A program made the translations under genes and the position numbers. From Aurantiacibacter sp. MUD61 (lineage in GTDB: Bacteria; Pseudomonadota; Alphaproteobacteria; Sphingomonadales; Sphingomonadaceae), in assembly GCF_027912455.1 (NCBI RefSeq), contig NZ_CP115446.1, forward strand, positions 1,883,501-1,947,500: DNA of 64,000 nucleotides, given 5' to 3'. Below, piece by piece: positions 26,860 through 36,013 of this stretch; position 1 is the first letter of the stretch; every line of letters begins with the position of its first letter. The notes beneath the pieces are model-generated. The model had not been told where the DNA came from and ran no database searches. It worked only from the letters and a program-made list of their open reading frames with translations.

Positions 26860-26924
26860 GGCTTCCCCATCACCTGCAATCGGGCTAAGGCAAAAGCCAG
26901 CAACCCCAGACAGACGGAGAATTT

Positions 26925-28379
26925 GTGGCGACTAAAGTCGAAGACATCGATGGCATCCTCGATCAGCTCGAGGAGGTCTACAACAATTCGCGAAGCAACC
27001 TTATCGATGCGCTCGCCACATATGCCGAAGACCGCACCCCGCCTGCAGGGCACGCCCGCGCCGAGGGGTATTTCGCCTATCCTGAGCTGACGTTGCACTA
27101 TGCGGGAAAGGTGGAGCAACCATACCCCGCGCGCGCCTATGCGCGGCTGAACCAGTCGGGCACTTACAGCAATTCGATAGCCGATCCGGCGCTGTTCAGG
27201 CCTTACCTGAAAGAGCAGCTGACGCATCTCGTCAGCGATTACGATGTATCACTCGAAGTCGGGCGCTCCGATGACGAAATTCCGTACCAATACGTGCTCG
27301 ATACGTCTTCGCCCGGACTGCAGGGCGCAAGTAGCGCGGAACTGACGCGGCATTTCCCGTCATCCGATCTGATCAAGATTGGCGATGAAGTGACCGACGG
27401 CACATGGGTAGGTGAGGAGGATGAAGCGCGGCCGCTGTCGCTCTTCGATGCCCTGCGTACCGATTTCAGCCTGGCACGTCTGCGCCATTATTCGGGCACG
27501 CCGGCAGAGCATTTCCAGCGCTATGTGCTCTTCACCAACTACATTCGTTACGTTGAGGAATTCATCGATTTCGCGCTGGCCGAGATCGCCAATCCGGACA
27601 GCCGCTATGAAAGCTTTTCCGCTCCGGGTGCGGTGATCGACAGCAGCAATCTGGAAGGCGCGCGCGAACGCATCGCCTCGGGCACGTGGCGGAAGCACCA
27701 GATGCCGGCCTATCACCTGGTCGGGAAAGACAATTCCGGAATCACGCTGGTCAATATTGGGGTCGGCCCGTCGAACGCGAAGACGATTTGCGATCACATC
27801 GCCGTTCTGCGCCCGGAAGTGTGGCTGATGATCGGGCACTGCGGTGGCCTGCGCCCGAGCCAGACCATTGGCGATTATGTGCTCGCCCACGCGTACCTGC
27901 GCGATGACAATGTGCTCGATTCAGCAATCCCGCCGGAAATCCCCATCCCGCCAATCGCCGAAGTGCAGACCGCAATGTTCAAGGCCGCGCGCAGCGTCAC
28001 GGGCGATAGTGACGAGCAGCTCAAGGCCCGCTTGCGCACCGGAACAGTCGTCACCACGGACGATCGCAATTGGGAACTGCACTACACACGCTCGGCACTG
28101 CGCTTCAACCAGAGCAGGGCGGTCGCCATCGACATGGAGTCCGCGACAGTAGCAGCGCAGGGCTATCGCTTCCGCGTTCCCTATGGCACGCTGCTATGCG
28201 TGTCGGACAAGCCGCTGCATGGCGAGATCAAGCTGCCCGGCCAGGCAAACGCCTTTTACGAAAAATCGATCAGCCAGCATTTGCGCATCGGGATCGAAAC
28301 GCTCTCCCTGCTCAGCAAGGAAGGCGACAGTTTCCACAGTCGCAAGCTGCGCAGTTTCGACGAGCCGCCCCTGCGTTAA
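26925..28379 (+). CDS. amn: AMP nucleosidase
   Basis: A 484-residue AMP nucleosidase, which hydrolyses AMP to adenine and ribose 5-phosphate in the cytoplasm. It matches the E. coli Amn length. The N-terminal domain has YFAYPELTLHY and RAYARLNQSGTYSNSIADP, and the C-terminal phosphorylase-like domain has NIGVGPSNAKTICDHIAVLRP and AIDMESATVAAQGYRFRVPYGTLLCVSDKPLHGE. The start is a GTG at 26925 with CGGAGA upstream. Its stop codon overlaps that of the converging 5'-nucleotidase gene by a few bases. Confidence 0.95.
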   Translation: MATKVEDIDGILDQLEEVYNNSRSNLIDALATYAEDRTPPAGHARAEGYFAYPELTLHYAGKVEQPYPARAYARLNQSGTYSNSIADPALFRPYLKEQLTHLVSDYDVSLEVGRSDDEIPYQYVLDTSSPGLQGASSAELTRHFPSSDLIKIGDEVTDGTWVGEEDEARPLSLFDALRTDFSLARLRHYSGTPAEHFQRYVLFTNYIRYVEEFIDFALAEIANPDSRYESFSAPGAVIDSSNLEGARERIASGTWRKHQMPAYHLVGKDNSGITLVNIGVGPSNAKTICDHIAVLRPEVWLMIGHCGGLRPSQTIGDYVLAHAYLRDDNVLDSAIPPEIPIPPIAEVQTAMFKAARSVTGDSDEQLKARLRTGTVVTTDDRNWELHYTRSALRFNQSRAVAIDMESATVAAQGYRFRVPYGTLLCVSDKPLHGEIKLPGQANAFYEKSISQHLRIGIETLSLLSKEGDSFHSRKLRSFDEPPLR

Positions 28380-30079
28380 GGGCTGCGCGGGGCGACGACG
28401 TTCCGCACTCTGCCGCAGACAGGCACGCTCACCTCACCGGTCGCCACATAGGCTTCGATCCCGTCGATATCGAAGCCGACATTGGCGATCTGCCGGGCGC
28501 TGGTGAACTGCGCGAACCCATCGCCGCCGCCAGCCAGGAAGCTGTTGGTGACGACGCGATAGGTGCGGGCGGCATCGAGCGGCTGTCCGTCGATGACGGG
28601 AGCCAGCACGCGCTCACCCAAGGCTAGGCTGCGATCGACCTGATAGGCTGATCCTGCCGAGGGAATGAGCGCCGATCCGCACAGAACGGAGCCGTCTTCC
28701 TCGCAGAATTGCTGTTCGAGAAGCCCGACGATCTCGGCGCCCGTCATTTCCAGCACGATCAGCGTATTGCCGAAGGGAGCCATCGCGGCGAGCTCTCCGA
28801 ACGTGAGGACGCCATCCTCCGCGCCGGAAAGATCGCTACGCACGCCGCCCGAATTGACGAACGCCACGTCCGCAGGCTCGTCGAGTGCAGCATTGGCAGC
28901 GAAGAGATAGGCATCGGCGACGAAATCCTGCGCAGGCCGGTCAGCGCAATCCTCGCCGCGATCCAGTGGAGCAGCGACAGGGCCGACCGCACGCTCGGCC
29001 ACAGGGCGAACAGCTTCGGCATATCGTCGTACGATGGCATCAGCCTCAGGATGCGGCGTGTCGGTATCCCGGACTGCGACCGCGCGGGCCTCCAGTGAAA
29101 GAACGGTATCGGCTGCAGGATCGATCACCATGTCGATTGCGGTCACGAAACCGCCGTAGCGCCCGGCCGACGTCAGCAGCACCGGCTCTCCGCTGTCGCG
29201 CGTGATGTTGCAGATATAGCTATTGTGCGAATGGCCGGAAACGACGAGCGAGATCGACGGATCGAGCGCTTCGACGATCGGCACGATCGGGCCGGAAAGA
29301 TCCGGGCAGCCATCGAGCACGAAGCGCCCGTCCACATAACCGCCCTCATGGATCAGTAGCACCACGGTGTCGGCACCTTGATCGCGCAATTGCGCGGCAA
29401 GGCGGTTGGCAGTCTCCGCTTCGGGCAGGAAAGTGTAGCCGGCGGTCGCCTGGTCAGCGACGAGATTGGGCGTGTCTTGCAGCGTCAGGCCGATAAATCC
29501 AACGCGCGCATTGCCGTAATCGCGAAGCTCGGTTCCCGAGAACAACGTTGCGCCTGCATCGTCTACGACATTGCCGGCAAGATAGGCGAAGTCCGCCCCG
29601 ACAAATGCTTCGACCGCACAGGGCTCGCGCAAGGTGTAGACCTCGCATCCGCCATTCTGGATACGGCGAAGCTCTTCGATCCCGCGATCGAATTCGTGAT
29701 TGCCAACAGAGGCGATATCCAGCCCGACGACCGAGAGCGCGCGAATGGTCGGCTCATCAAGGAAGAGGGAGGAGATGAGCGGGCTTGCGCCGATCAGGTC
29801 GCCCGCTGCAACGGTGACGCTATGGCCTTCTCGTAGTGCGTCCAGCGTCGCGCCCAATTGCGCAGCGCCGCCGATACGACCGCGCTGCTCCTGCCCGTTC
29901 TCGATCCACGTGCCTTCGCGATCGGATTGCTCGAGATGGCCGTGGAAATCGTTCAGCGCGAGCACCTGCAGGCTGACCGTGTCTGCGGCAGGCGAAATGC
30001 TGGAAACCGACTGCGGCTGCGTGGCGCAACCGGCAAGCGCGGCGGAGGCAAGAAGGAGGGCGGTGAGCTTATTTGTCAT
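28376..30079 (-). CDS. 5'-nucleotidase / UshA-family metallophosphatase lipoprotein
   Basis: A 567-residue exported enzyme with a lipobox ALAGC at residues 14-18, so it is probably a lipoprotein. The N-terminal metallophosphoesterase domain has NDFHGHLE, AGDLIGASP, GNHEFDRG and GHSHNSY, which bind two metals. The C-terminal 5_nucleotid_C domain has FVNSGGVRSDL and VVTNSFLAGGGDGF. It should remove phosphate from nucleotides or nucleotide sugars outside the inner membrane, releasing nucleosides for uptake. It is converging with amn and downstream of a TonB-dependent receptor gene, with a terminator between. Confidence 0.92.
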   Translation of the reverse strand: MTNKLTALLLASAALAGCATQPQSVSSISPAADTVSLQVLALNDFHGHLEQSDREGTWIENGQEQRGRIGGAAQLGATLDALREGHSVTVAAGDLIGASPLISSLFLDEPTIRALSVVGLDIASVGNHEFDRGIEELRRIQNGGCEVYTLREPCAVEAFVGADFAYLAGNVVDDAGATLFSGTELRDYGNARVGFIGLTLQDTPNLVADQATAGYTFLPEAETANRLAAQLRDQGADTVVLLIHEGGYVDGRFVLDGCPDLSGPIVPIVEALDPSISLVVSGHSHNSYICNITRDSGEPVLLTSAGRYGGFVTAIDMVIDPAADTVLSLEARAVAVRDTDTPHPEADAIVRRYAEAVRPVAERAVGPVAAPLDRGEDCADRPAQDFVADAYLFAANAALDEPADVAFVNSGGVRSDLSGAEDGVLTFGELAAMAPFGNTLIVLEMTGAEIVGLLEQQFCEEDGSVLCGSALIPSAGSAYQVDRSLALGERVLAPVIDGQPLDAARTYRVVTNSFLAGGGDGFAQFTSARQIANVGFDIDGIEAYVATGEVSVPVCGRVRNVVAPRSP

Positions 30080-30114
30080 GCGCCCGTCTTGACGCAGACG
30101 AATGACAAAAGAAA

Positions 30115-30144
30115 GGCGGCGGCGCTCTTTCGAGTGCCGCCGCC
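30115..30144 (-). terminator. Rho-independent terminator after TonB-dependent receptor
   Basis: A GC-rich hairpin with nine-base arms GGCGGCGGC and GCCGCCGCC extended by CTC/GAG around TTTC. On the minus strand it is followed by TTTCTTTT. It lies 30 bp after the receptor stop, so the receptor and the 5'-nucleotidase are probably separate transcripts. A T-run also follows on the plus strand. Confidence 0.8.
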
Positions 30145-30174
30145 CAACTTTTTTCTACGCTTTTGCGTGGTCGA

Positions 30175-32676
30175 TTAGAAACCGACGATCAGCGAGACGC
30201 TGGCAGCACGCGGAGCGCCGATCTGGGCGAAGCCGAAGCCGTCCAGCGAGCCACCGAAGAAGCCGATGTAATATTCATCGAACAGGTTGGTGACGTTGAT
30301 CTGCATCTGAGCGTTGGTGCCATTGGCCAGTTCGGCAATGTTCCAGCGCAGGTCGAGATCAACCAGCGTGTAGGACGGTGCTTCCACCGTATTCAGATCG
30401 TTGATGAAACGCTCACCGGTGTGCTTGATCTGGGCGCCCAGATCGAACGGACCGAAGGAGACCTGGCCACGACCCCCGATCGAGTAGGTCGGTGCACCCG
30501 ATTCATTGTTGCCGGCAGTTGCAGCAAACACAGGCTGATCGTTCATGTCGACACCGACCTGCACATCGTCCTGAATTTCGGATTCGTTGATCGAACCGAA
30601 GATATAGAGGTTGATGTTGTCGGTCGGAGCGATCGAGAACGAACCGTCGATACCGTATTTGTCCACGCGGCCAAGGTTACGGAACACGACCGCGCCTTCA
30701 CCATCGTTCGCGGTCGGATCGAAGGCCGAAGCCAGACGGTCGTCGTAGCGGGTGAAGTAACCAGCAAGCTGCGCCTGGATGATGCCGCTCTGGAAGCGAA
30801 CACCGAGGTCGAAGTTGTCGGTGGTTTCCGGAACCGGACGCGCACGATCATCATCGGCAAGGTAGAGCGAGTCGTAGAGCGGATCCGTGCCCGGTACCGA
30901 AATGCCGCGCGAGAAGTTACCGAAGGCCGAGAAGTCGTCGGTCACACGATAGGTGAAGCCAACGGACGGCAACAGGCGATCGTAGTTGTATTCGCGCGAA
31001 GTCGGCGCCACGTGATCAGGATTGTCGAGTTCGTACTGGGTCAGGTCCTGACCCGGTGCCGGGCAGTTGACGAAGCCGTTGATCGAAGTGGTGTAGCAGT
31101 TCTGGTTCAGCTCGCGGGTGAAAAACGGAACACGCAGGCCAACAACAGCGGTAAGATCGCCGAAGTTACCGGCATATTCTGCCGAAAGCTGGTTCAGAAT
31201 TGCGTAGGACAGACGGTCACGCTTGTTGACCTCTTCACCACGGTTGTCGAGCAGCGGATTGTCGATGGCGTAGACATTGTTGATTTCGCCATTGGCCTGC
31301 ATCGCAGTGATCTGGCCGGTCTGACGGTGACGGGCATGGTCAAGCGTATAAGCAACGCGAACACGGTGATCATTGCTGATGTCGTAGATCAGGTTGGCCA
31401 CAACGCCATAACGGTCGGTGCGGGTCTGGCTCGGATCGTTACCGGCAACGCGGTCGAGGATGTCACCGTCGCCGTTGAGGTCACGACCGAAGTAGTAACC
31501 GCCGCGGAATGCACCGGTCAGGCCGTCGAAGAAACCTTCACGCAGATCGTCCGGTCCGCCACCGTTTGCTTTGACGTACTGGTAGCTCGGATCGACCGTC
31601 AGGGTCAGGTTGTCGGTGATGTTGAACAGCGAGTTGATGCGGATGTTGCCCGTATCCGACGGGTTGAAGCGACGGTAGAATGCCGCGCCGCAGCCGCTGC
31701 GATCGCTGTAACGTTCTGAAACGCCGTTTTCACCTGCGCCGCCACCGATCAGGACGTTCTGATCCACGGTGCAGGGGAATTCGCCAGCGCCTTCGTACAC
31801 GGTGAAACGATCTTCATTGCTGAAGTCGGGATCATCGTAGAAATCGAGCAGCGTGCTCAGACGTTCCGAACCGGCGAAGTTGTTGCGGTTGCGGTTGTAG
31901 TGGCCGGCGATCGAGATGAAGTCGCCATTGGCGCCCAGTTCCTGGTACAGACGACCGTTGAACTGCAGCTTCTTGATTTCGCCATAGGGGTTATACGGCG
32001 TGCCGTAGTTGGTGTAGCTGAGCGAGGTGAAGGCGGTGAGGCCGTTACCCGTCAGATCGCCCCAGTCGACCATGCCGAAAACACGGTAGTAATCGGTGTT
32101 CTCAGCGCCTTCTGCGAGCACATCGCCGAAGGTGGCGGTGGCGAGAATGCCAAGCTCATCACCCGGACGACGCGTACGGATGTTGATCGTGCCGCCGCTG
32201 GCCGAAGCCGTCGGGCTGTCAACGTCGGTGGTGCCGAGGTTCACGACAACGCGTTCGAGAACTTCGCTGTCAACCTGCTGGTTGGTGTAGAGGGCGTAGT
32301 TACCGCTGTCGTTCAGGGGCAGGCCGTCCAGCGTCTGCGAAACGCGGTCTGCGCCGAAGCCACGGATGGTGAAGCCACCGCCCGAAGAACCCCAGGGGTC
32401 ATTGTTCTGGAAGCTGACGCCGGGGACGAGGTTAACGATGTCGTTGAGCGTCTGGCCGGGGCGCTGGCGGCGAATGATTTCTTCATCCAGCTCGATCTTG
32501 GCGCGCGGGGTGTCAGGAACTTCAACACCGCCGACGCTGAGGTCCAGCGAGCCGGTGACAACAATCGTGCCTTCGTCAAAGTCGGTCGAACCGGTCGACT
32601 GCGCGGCGGCAGTCCCGGAAAAGCCAACGGTGGCGATAGTCGCCGCGCTGGCTGCGAGGAGAAACTTCATTTTCAT
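30175..32676 (-). CDS. TonB-dependent outer-membrane receptor
   Basis: An 833-residue outer-membrane receptor. The signal peptide ends GTAAAQ and a TonB-box-like GTIVVTGS follows. The plug is clear (TLNDIVNLVPGVSF, GGFTIRGFGADRVSQTLDGLPLND, VERVVVNLG-like, SGGTINIRTRRPGDELG). The barrel ends ASVSLIVGF, with a terminal Phe. It lacks the features of the polysaccharide receptor at 4793 and looks more like a small-solute or metal-complex receptor. The ligand is not recognisable. A role in nucleotide or phosphate-ester uptake is suggested only by neighbours (5'-nucleotidase, nucleoside transporter). A 15-bp inverted repeat lies upstream. Confidence 0.93.
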   Translation of the reverse strand: MKMKFLLAASAATIATVGFSGTAAAQSTGSTDFDEGTIVVTGSLDLSVGGVEVPDTPRAKIELDEEIIRRQRPGQTLNDIVNLVPGVSFQNNDPWGSSGGGFTIRGFGADRVSQTLDGLPLNDSGNYALYTNQQVDSEVLERVVVNLGTTDVDSPTASASGGTINIRTRRPGDELGILATATFGDVLAEGAENTDYYRVFGMVDWGDLTGNGLTAFTSLSYTNYGTPYNPYGEIKKLQFNGRLYQELGANGDFISIAGHYNRNRNNFAGSERLSTLLDFYDDPDFSNEDRFTVYEGAGEFPCTVDQNVLIGGGAGENGVSERYSDRSGCGAAFYRRFNPSDTGNIRINSLFNITDNLTLTVDPSYQYVKANGGGPDDLREGFFDGLTGAFRGGYYFGRDLNGDGDILDRVAGNDPSQTRTDRYGVVANLIYDISNDHRVRVAYTLDHARHRQTGQITAMQANGEINNVYAIDNPLLDNRGEEVNKRDRLSYAILNQLSAEYAGNFGDLTAVVGLRVPFFTRELNQNCYTTSINGFVNCPAPGQDLTQYELDNPDHVAPTSREYNYDRLLPSVGFTYRVTDDFSAFGNFSRGISVPGTDPLYDSLYLADDDRARPVPETTDNFDLGVRFQSGIIQAQLAGYFTRYDDRLASAFDPTANDGEGAVVFRNLGRVDKYGIDGSFSIAPTDNINLYIFGSINESEIQDDVQVGVDMNDQPVFAATAGNNESGAPTYSIGGRGQVSFGPFDLGAQIKHTGERFINDLNTVEAPSYTLVDLDLRWNIAELANGTNAQMQINVTNLFDEYYIGFFGGSLDGFGFAQIGAPRAASVSLIVGF

Positions 32677-32691
32677 GATCCCGAAAATCCT

Positions 32692-32774
32692 TCATTGGAA
32701 TGAAATTCTACCTTGGGGAGGGGCTCCAAGGCTTGTGCGCGCCCTTACAGGCAAGTTTCATTTCATTCCAATGA
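32692..32774. promoter_or_regulatory. 15-bp perfect inverted repeat upstream of TonB-dependent receptor
   Basis: Arms at 32692-32706 (TCATTGGAATGAAAT) and 32760-32774 are exact reverse complements, 53 bp apart. Each arm is itself a near-palindrome around CATT..AATG. The left arm lies 16 bp before the receptor start, in the leader, and the right arm is in the promoter zone. Two sites about 68 bp apart would allow a DNA loop, or the RNA could fold. No matching regulator gene is visible. Confidence 0.5.
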
Positions 32775-32931
32775 CAGGGCAACGCCGAGAGGTCATATTG
32801 CGGACTTTTTTTGTGGATCGGATCGGAATCCAAAACCACTGTTGCTGCGCCGCAACATAATTGCGTGCAGAATGATCACACACTCGGCGGAACAGGTTTG
32901 GCGGGACGCGACTCGCAGGCCGATTCGCTGA

Positions 32932-33855
32932 TCAGGCCAGTCCGATTTCGCGCAGCCGCTGCTGCAGGAATTCATGCGCGGTGATGGGCGGTGCAGGCTC
33001 ATCGCCTTCCTTCACGCAATGCGGCAGGGCCTCGATCACGAAGTCCGGGCGGAAATGGAGGAAGAAGGGCATGGAATAGCGCGACCGGCGCGATGCCTCG
33101 CCGCCGGGATTGACCACGCGGTGCGTTGTCGAGCGAAGGCGATTGTTGGTGAGGCGCTCCAGCATGTCGCCCACATTGACCGCCAGCGCGCCTTTCGGCG
33201 GCGAAACCGGTACCCATTCGCCCTGCTTGTTGAGCAATTCGAGCCCAGCTTCCTCCGCGCCAAGCAGGAGCGTGATCGTATTGATATCCCCATGGGCGGC
33301 GGCGCGGATGGCGCCTTCGGGCACATCCTCGCTCAGCGGCGGATAATGCAGCAGGCGCATCACCGAATTGCCGTCCTCGACGGTGGAGACGAAATAGTCC
33401 TCTTCGAGGTCAAGGTGGAGCGCGATCGCACGCAGGATGCGATCGCCGGTTTGCTCGAATTGCGAATACAGCTCTTCGAACACACCTTTGAATTCGGGCT
33501 TTTCGGTCGGCCAGATATTGGGCGCCATCATCTCTGCCAACGGGTGTCCTTCAGGCAGGCTGCGGCCCACGTGCCAAAATTCCTTCAGGTCATGGACTGT
33601 CGCATCCTTGGCGATTTCCTTGCCGAACGGGGTGTAGCCGCGCGCGCCACCACCGCCCTCGATGGCGTAGGCATTCTTTGCCGCTTCAGGCAGGGCGAAG
33701 AACTCCTTGGCCAGCGATTCCGCCCGGTCGATGAGATCCTGCGGGATGCCGTGATCGCGGATGATCGCGAAGCCATATTCCTCAAAGCTGCGGCCAAGCT
33801 CGCTGGAAAAATCCTCCAGCGGGCGCGAGAGCGAGATGGATGCAAGGTCAGACAT
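32932..33855 (-). CDS. 2-oxoglutarate/Fe(II)-dependent oxygenase, isopenicillin-N-synthase-like
   Basis: A 307-residue cytoplasmic oxygenase of the isopenicillin N synthase-like family. The N-terminal DIOX_N region has GFAIIRDHGIP. The iron ligands are in AAHGDINTITLLL (HxD) and STTHRVVNP (distal His), and the 2-oxoglutarate-binding Arg is in SRYSMPFFLHF. Substrate is not predictable; relatives act on amino acids, hormones or nucleobases. It is 10 bp downstream of the nucleoside transporter gene on the same strand, so the two may be co-transcribed and the substrate could be a nucleoside or base. Confidence 0.9.
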   Translation of the reverse strand: MSDLASISLSRPLEDFSSELGRSFEEYGFAIIRDHGIPQDLIDRAESLAKEFFALPEAAKNAYAIEGGGGARGYTPFGKEIAKDATVHDLKEFWHVGRSLPEGHPLAEMMAPNIWPTEKPEFKGVFEELYSQFEQTGDRILRAIALHLDLEEDYFVSTVEDGNSVMRLLHYPPLSEDVPEGAIRAAAHGDINTITLLLGAEEAGLELLNKQGEWVPVSPPKGALAVNVGDMLERLTNNRLRSTTHRVVNPGGEASRRSRYSMPFFLHFRPDFVIEALPHCVKEGDEPAPPITAHEFLQQRLREIGLA

Positions 33856-33865
33856 GGCGGCGCTC

Positions 33866-35194
33866 TTACAGAGGAAGGACGAGGCCCGCCAGTGCGGCGC
33901 TCATCAAATTCGCCAGCGAACCGGCAGCCAGCGCGCGCAGGCCCAGCTTGGCGATAACCGGGCGCTGATTGGGCGCGAGCCCGCCTGTCACCGCCATCTG
34001 GATCGCGATCGAGCTGAAATTGGCAAAGCCGCACAACGCAAAGGTCACGATAGCCGTCGTGCGGGCGGAGAACGTGCCTTCCTCCAGCGCGCCCAATTCA
34101 ATAAAGGCGACAAACTCGTTCAGCACGATCTTTGTGCCGAACAGGCCGCCGGCGATGTCGGCCTCTGCCCAAGGCACGCCGATAAGGAACATGACGGGCT
34201 GGAAGACATAGCCGATCAGCTGCTGGAAAGTGACATCGGGATAGCCCATCCAGCCGCCCACACCGCCAAGGATACCATTGGCGAGCGCGACCAGCGCGAC
34301 AAACACCATCACCATGGCACCGACCGCTACGGCCAGTTTGACGCCCGTTTGCGTGCCCTGGGCAGCAGCTTCGATGACGTTGGCAGGCTTGTGCCCCTCT
34401 TCGAATGTCTCAGCCATCTGCACTTCATGCGGCTTGCCACCTTCGGTCAGCGCCGCAGGGCCTTCTGCACTGATACGAAGTTCGGGCAATTCGATGTCGG
34501 CAAGGTCTGCCGCATCGCGAGCCAGGTCACTTTCGTCATCGGGCATGATGATCTTCGCCATCAGGATCCCGCCGGGAGCGGACATGAAGGCCGCGGCGAG
34601 CAGGAAGGGCACGGCTTCCGACCCAATGAAGCTTGCATAAGCGGCAAGGATCGTCCCCGCGACACCTGCCATTCCGACAGCCATCAGGGTGAACAGGCGG
34701 CTGGGCGTCAGGCTGGCAAGATAGGGGCGCACCACGAGCGGGCTCTCAGACTGGCCGACAAAGATATTCGCCGCACTGCCGAGCGCTTCGACCTTGGAGA
34801 TACCGGTAATCCACCCGATCGCGCCGCCCACCCAGCGCACCAGCCGCTGCATAACGCCCCAGTGGTACAGGATCGACACGATAGCGGCAAAGAACACGAT
34901 CACCGGCAGCGCCGCGATAACAAAGGTATTGGTGAAAGGATTGTCATCCATCGATCCGAAGACCGCCTCGATCCCGACCTTGGAATAGTCGAGCAGGGCA
35001 ATCACGCCATCGGACAGGAACTGGATGCCCGCCACACCCCACGGCGTGCGCAGCACCAGCAGTGCCATCAGCGCTTGCAAGGCAAAGGCCGCTGCGACGA
35101 CGCGCAGCCTAATGCGGGTTTTGCCGGTAGACAGCAGGAAAGCGATGGCAAGGATCGCGGCGATCCCTGCGAGAGATATCAATTGGGGAGGCAC
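33866..35194 (-). CDS. nupC: Concentrative nucleoside transporter (NupC/CNT family)
   Basis: A 442-residue inner-membrane nucleoside:cation symporter. Recognised by GSAANIFVGQSESPLVVRPYL, which holds the substrate-binding Gln-Ser-Glu motif, and by NEFVAFIEL and ALCGFANFSSIAIQ in the C-terminal half. A hydrophilic insert near residues 220-270 is longer than in E. coli NupC. It starts at the ATG at 35194 and is divergent from a queuosine-precursor transporter gene. With the secreted nuclease and the 5'-nucleotidase it completes a route from outside nucleic acid to cytoplasmic nucleosides. Confidence 0.93.
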   Translation of the reverse strand: MPPQLISLAGIAAILAIAFLLSTGKTRIRLRVVAAAFALQALMALLVLRTPWGVAGIQFLSDGVIALLDYSKVGIEAVFGSMDDNPFTNTFVIAALPVIVFFAAIVSILYHWGVMQRLVRWVGGAIGWITGISKVEALGSAANIFVGQSESPLVVRPYLASLTPSRLFTLMAVGMAGVAGTILAAYASFIGSEAVPFLLAAAFMSAPGGILMAKIIMPDDESDLARDAADLADIELPELRISAEGPAALTEGGKPHEVQMAETFEEGHKPANVIEAAAQGTQTGVKLAVAVGAMVMVFVALVALANGILGGVGGWMGYPDVTFQQLIGYVFQPVMFLIGVPWAEADIAGGLFGTKIVLNEFVAFIELGALEEGTFSARTTAIVTFALCGFANFSSIAIQMAVTGGLAPNQRPVIAKLGLRALAAGSLANLMSAALAGLVLPL

Positions 35195-35320
35195 GGCGAC
35201 TCCAGATCAGGTGAACCGTCAGCCTCTCTTGCGCAGTTGGGCGTCCGGTTCAACGGTTTTGCCCCTGTTATTCCCCGATCAGGCTTGCAAAGCGCCGCAT
35301 GTGTTGCATAGCCATCGCGC

Positions 35321-36013
35321 ATGACCGACACCGCAGCGACAGCCCGCGCCCTGCCCATGGCGCGATCCCTTTTCGTCATCACGCTCCTTTATGGCGGCAT
35401 GACCGTGATTGCCGGCGTGCTGGCGTTCAAGCAATTCGCGATCCCGATTTTCGATCTTGGTACCATCAAGGTGGAGAGCGGAATTCTGGCGTTCCTGTTG
35501 CTGGTGGTGATGTCGAGCACAGTCTCGCAATTGCATGGCAAGGGGGCGGCAGACCGGCTGGTGCTCTGGGGTTTTCTTCCGCTGGCATTCTCGATTGCGT
35601 TGATCTGGATCGTGCTGGCACTGCCCGCATCGCCGCAAATGCCGCCGGAAAATCTCGACGCCTTCAACACGGTGCATGCGCAAACGCCGCGGATCATGGC
35701 TGCAGGGCCAGTGGCCTATGGTGTGTCGCTTCTGCTCAATGTGTGGATTTTCAACAAGCTGCGCGGCAAGGGTGAAGGCGGCGGTTTCTGGCTGATGGCG
35801 CGCGGTGCGATTGCATCGGCGATCAGCCAGGCGATCGACACGCTGATTTTTATCACGCTCGCTTTCTACGGCGAATTTCCAATCGGCGATCTGCTGGTTG
35901 GGCAGGCTATCGCCAAGATCGTGCTGAGCTTCGTGCTGGTGCCCTTCCTGATTGCAGGTGCGATTGCCATTGCGAAAAAGCTGGATGCACAGCCGGTGGG
36001 CGAGGCATTGTGA
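35321..36013 (+). CDS. yhhQ: Queuosine precursor transporter (VUT/YhhQ family)
   Basis: A 230-residue inner-membrane protein with about six helices, of the VUT family (vitamin uptake transporter, DUF165). YhhQ of E. coli imports preQ0/preQ1 for tRNA queuosine synthesis. The family signature GAIASAISQAIDTLIFITLAFYG is at about residues 165-187, and the N-terminal TIKVESGILAFLLL fits 'aGil.fp..fl'. It overlaps the cytidine deaminase gene as GTGA. No preQ1 riboswitch was seen upstream in the 126-bp gap. Confidence 0.87.
   Translation: MTDTAATARALPMARSLFVITLLYGGMTVIAGVLAFKQFAIPIFDLGTIKVESGILAFLLLVVMSSTVSQLHGKGAADRLVLWGFLPLAFSIALIWIVLALPASPQMPPENLDAFNTVHAQTPRIMAAGPVAYGVSLLLNVWIFNKLRGKGEGGGFWLMARGAIASAISQAIDTLIFITLAFYGEFPIGDLLVGQAIAKIVLSFVLVPFLIAGAIAIAKKLDAQPVGEAL

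Noticed and set aside
30163..31719. Long plus-strand open frame opposite the TonB-dependent receptor
   Set aside because: It mirrors the receptor in another frame, has no family motif or start signal, and the minus-strand protein is clearly real.
33761..35311. 516-codon plus-strand frame across the oxygenase and nucleoside transporter genes
   Set aside because: It spans two unrelated real genes on the other strand and has no motif.
35195..35320. preQ1 riboswitch before the queuosine-precursor transporter
   Set aside because: The 126-bp gap shows no preQ1-type aptamer sequence or A-rich tail.
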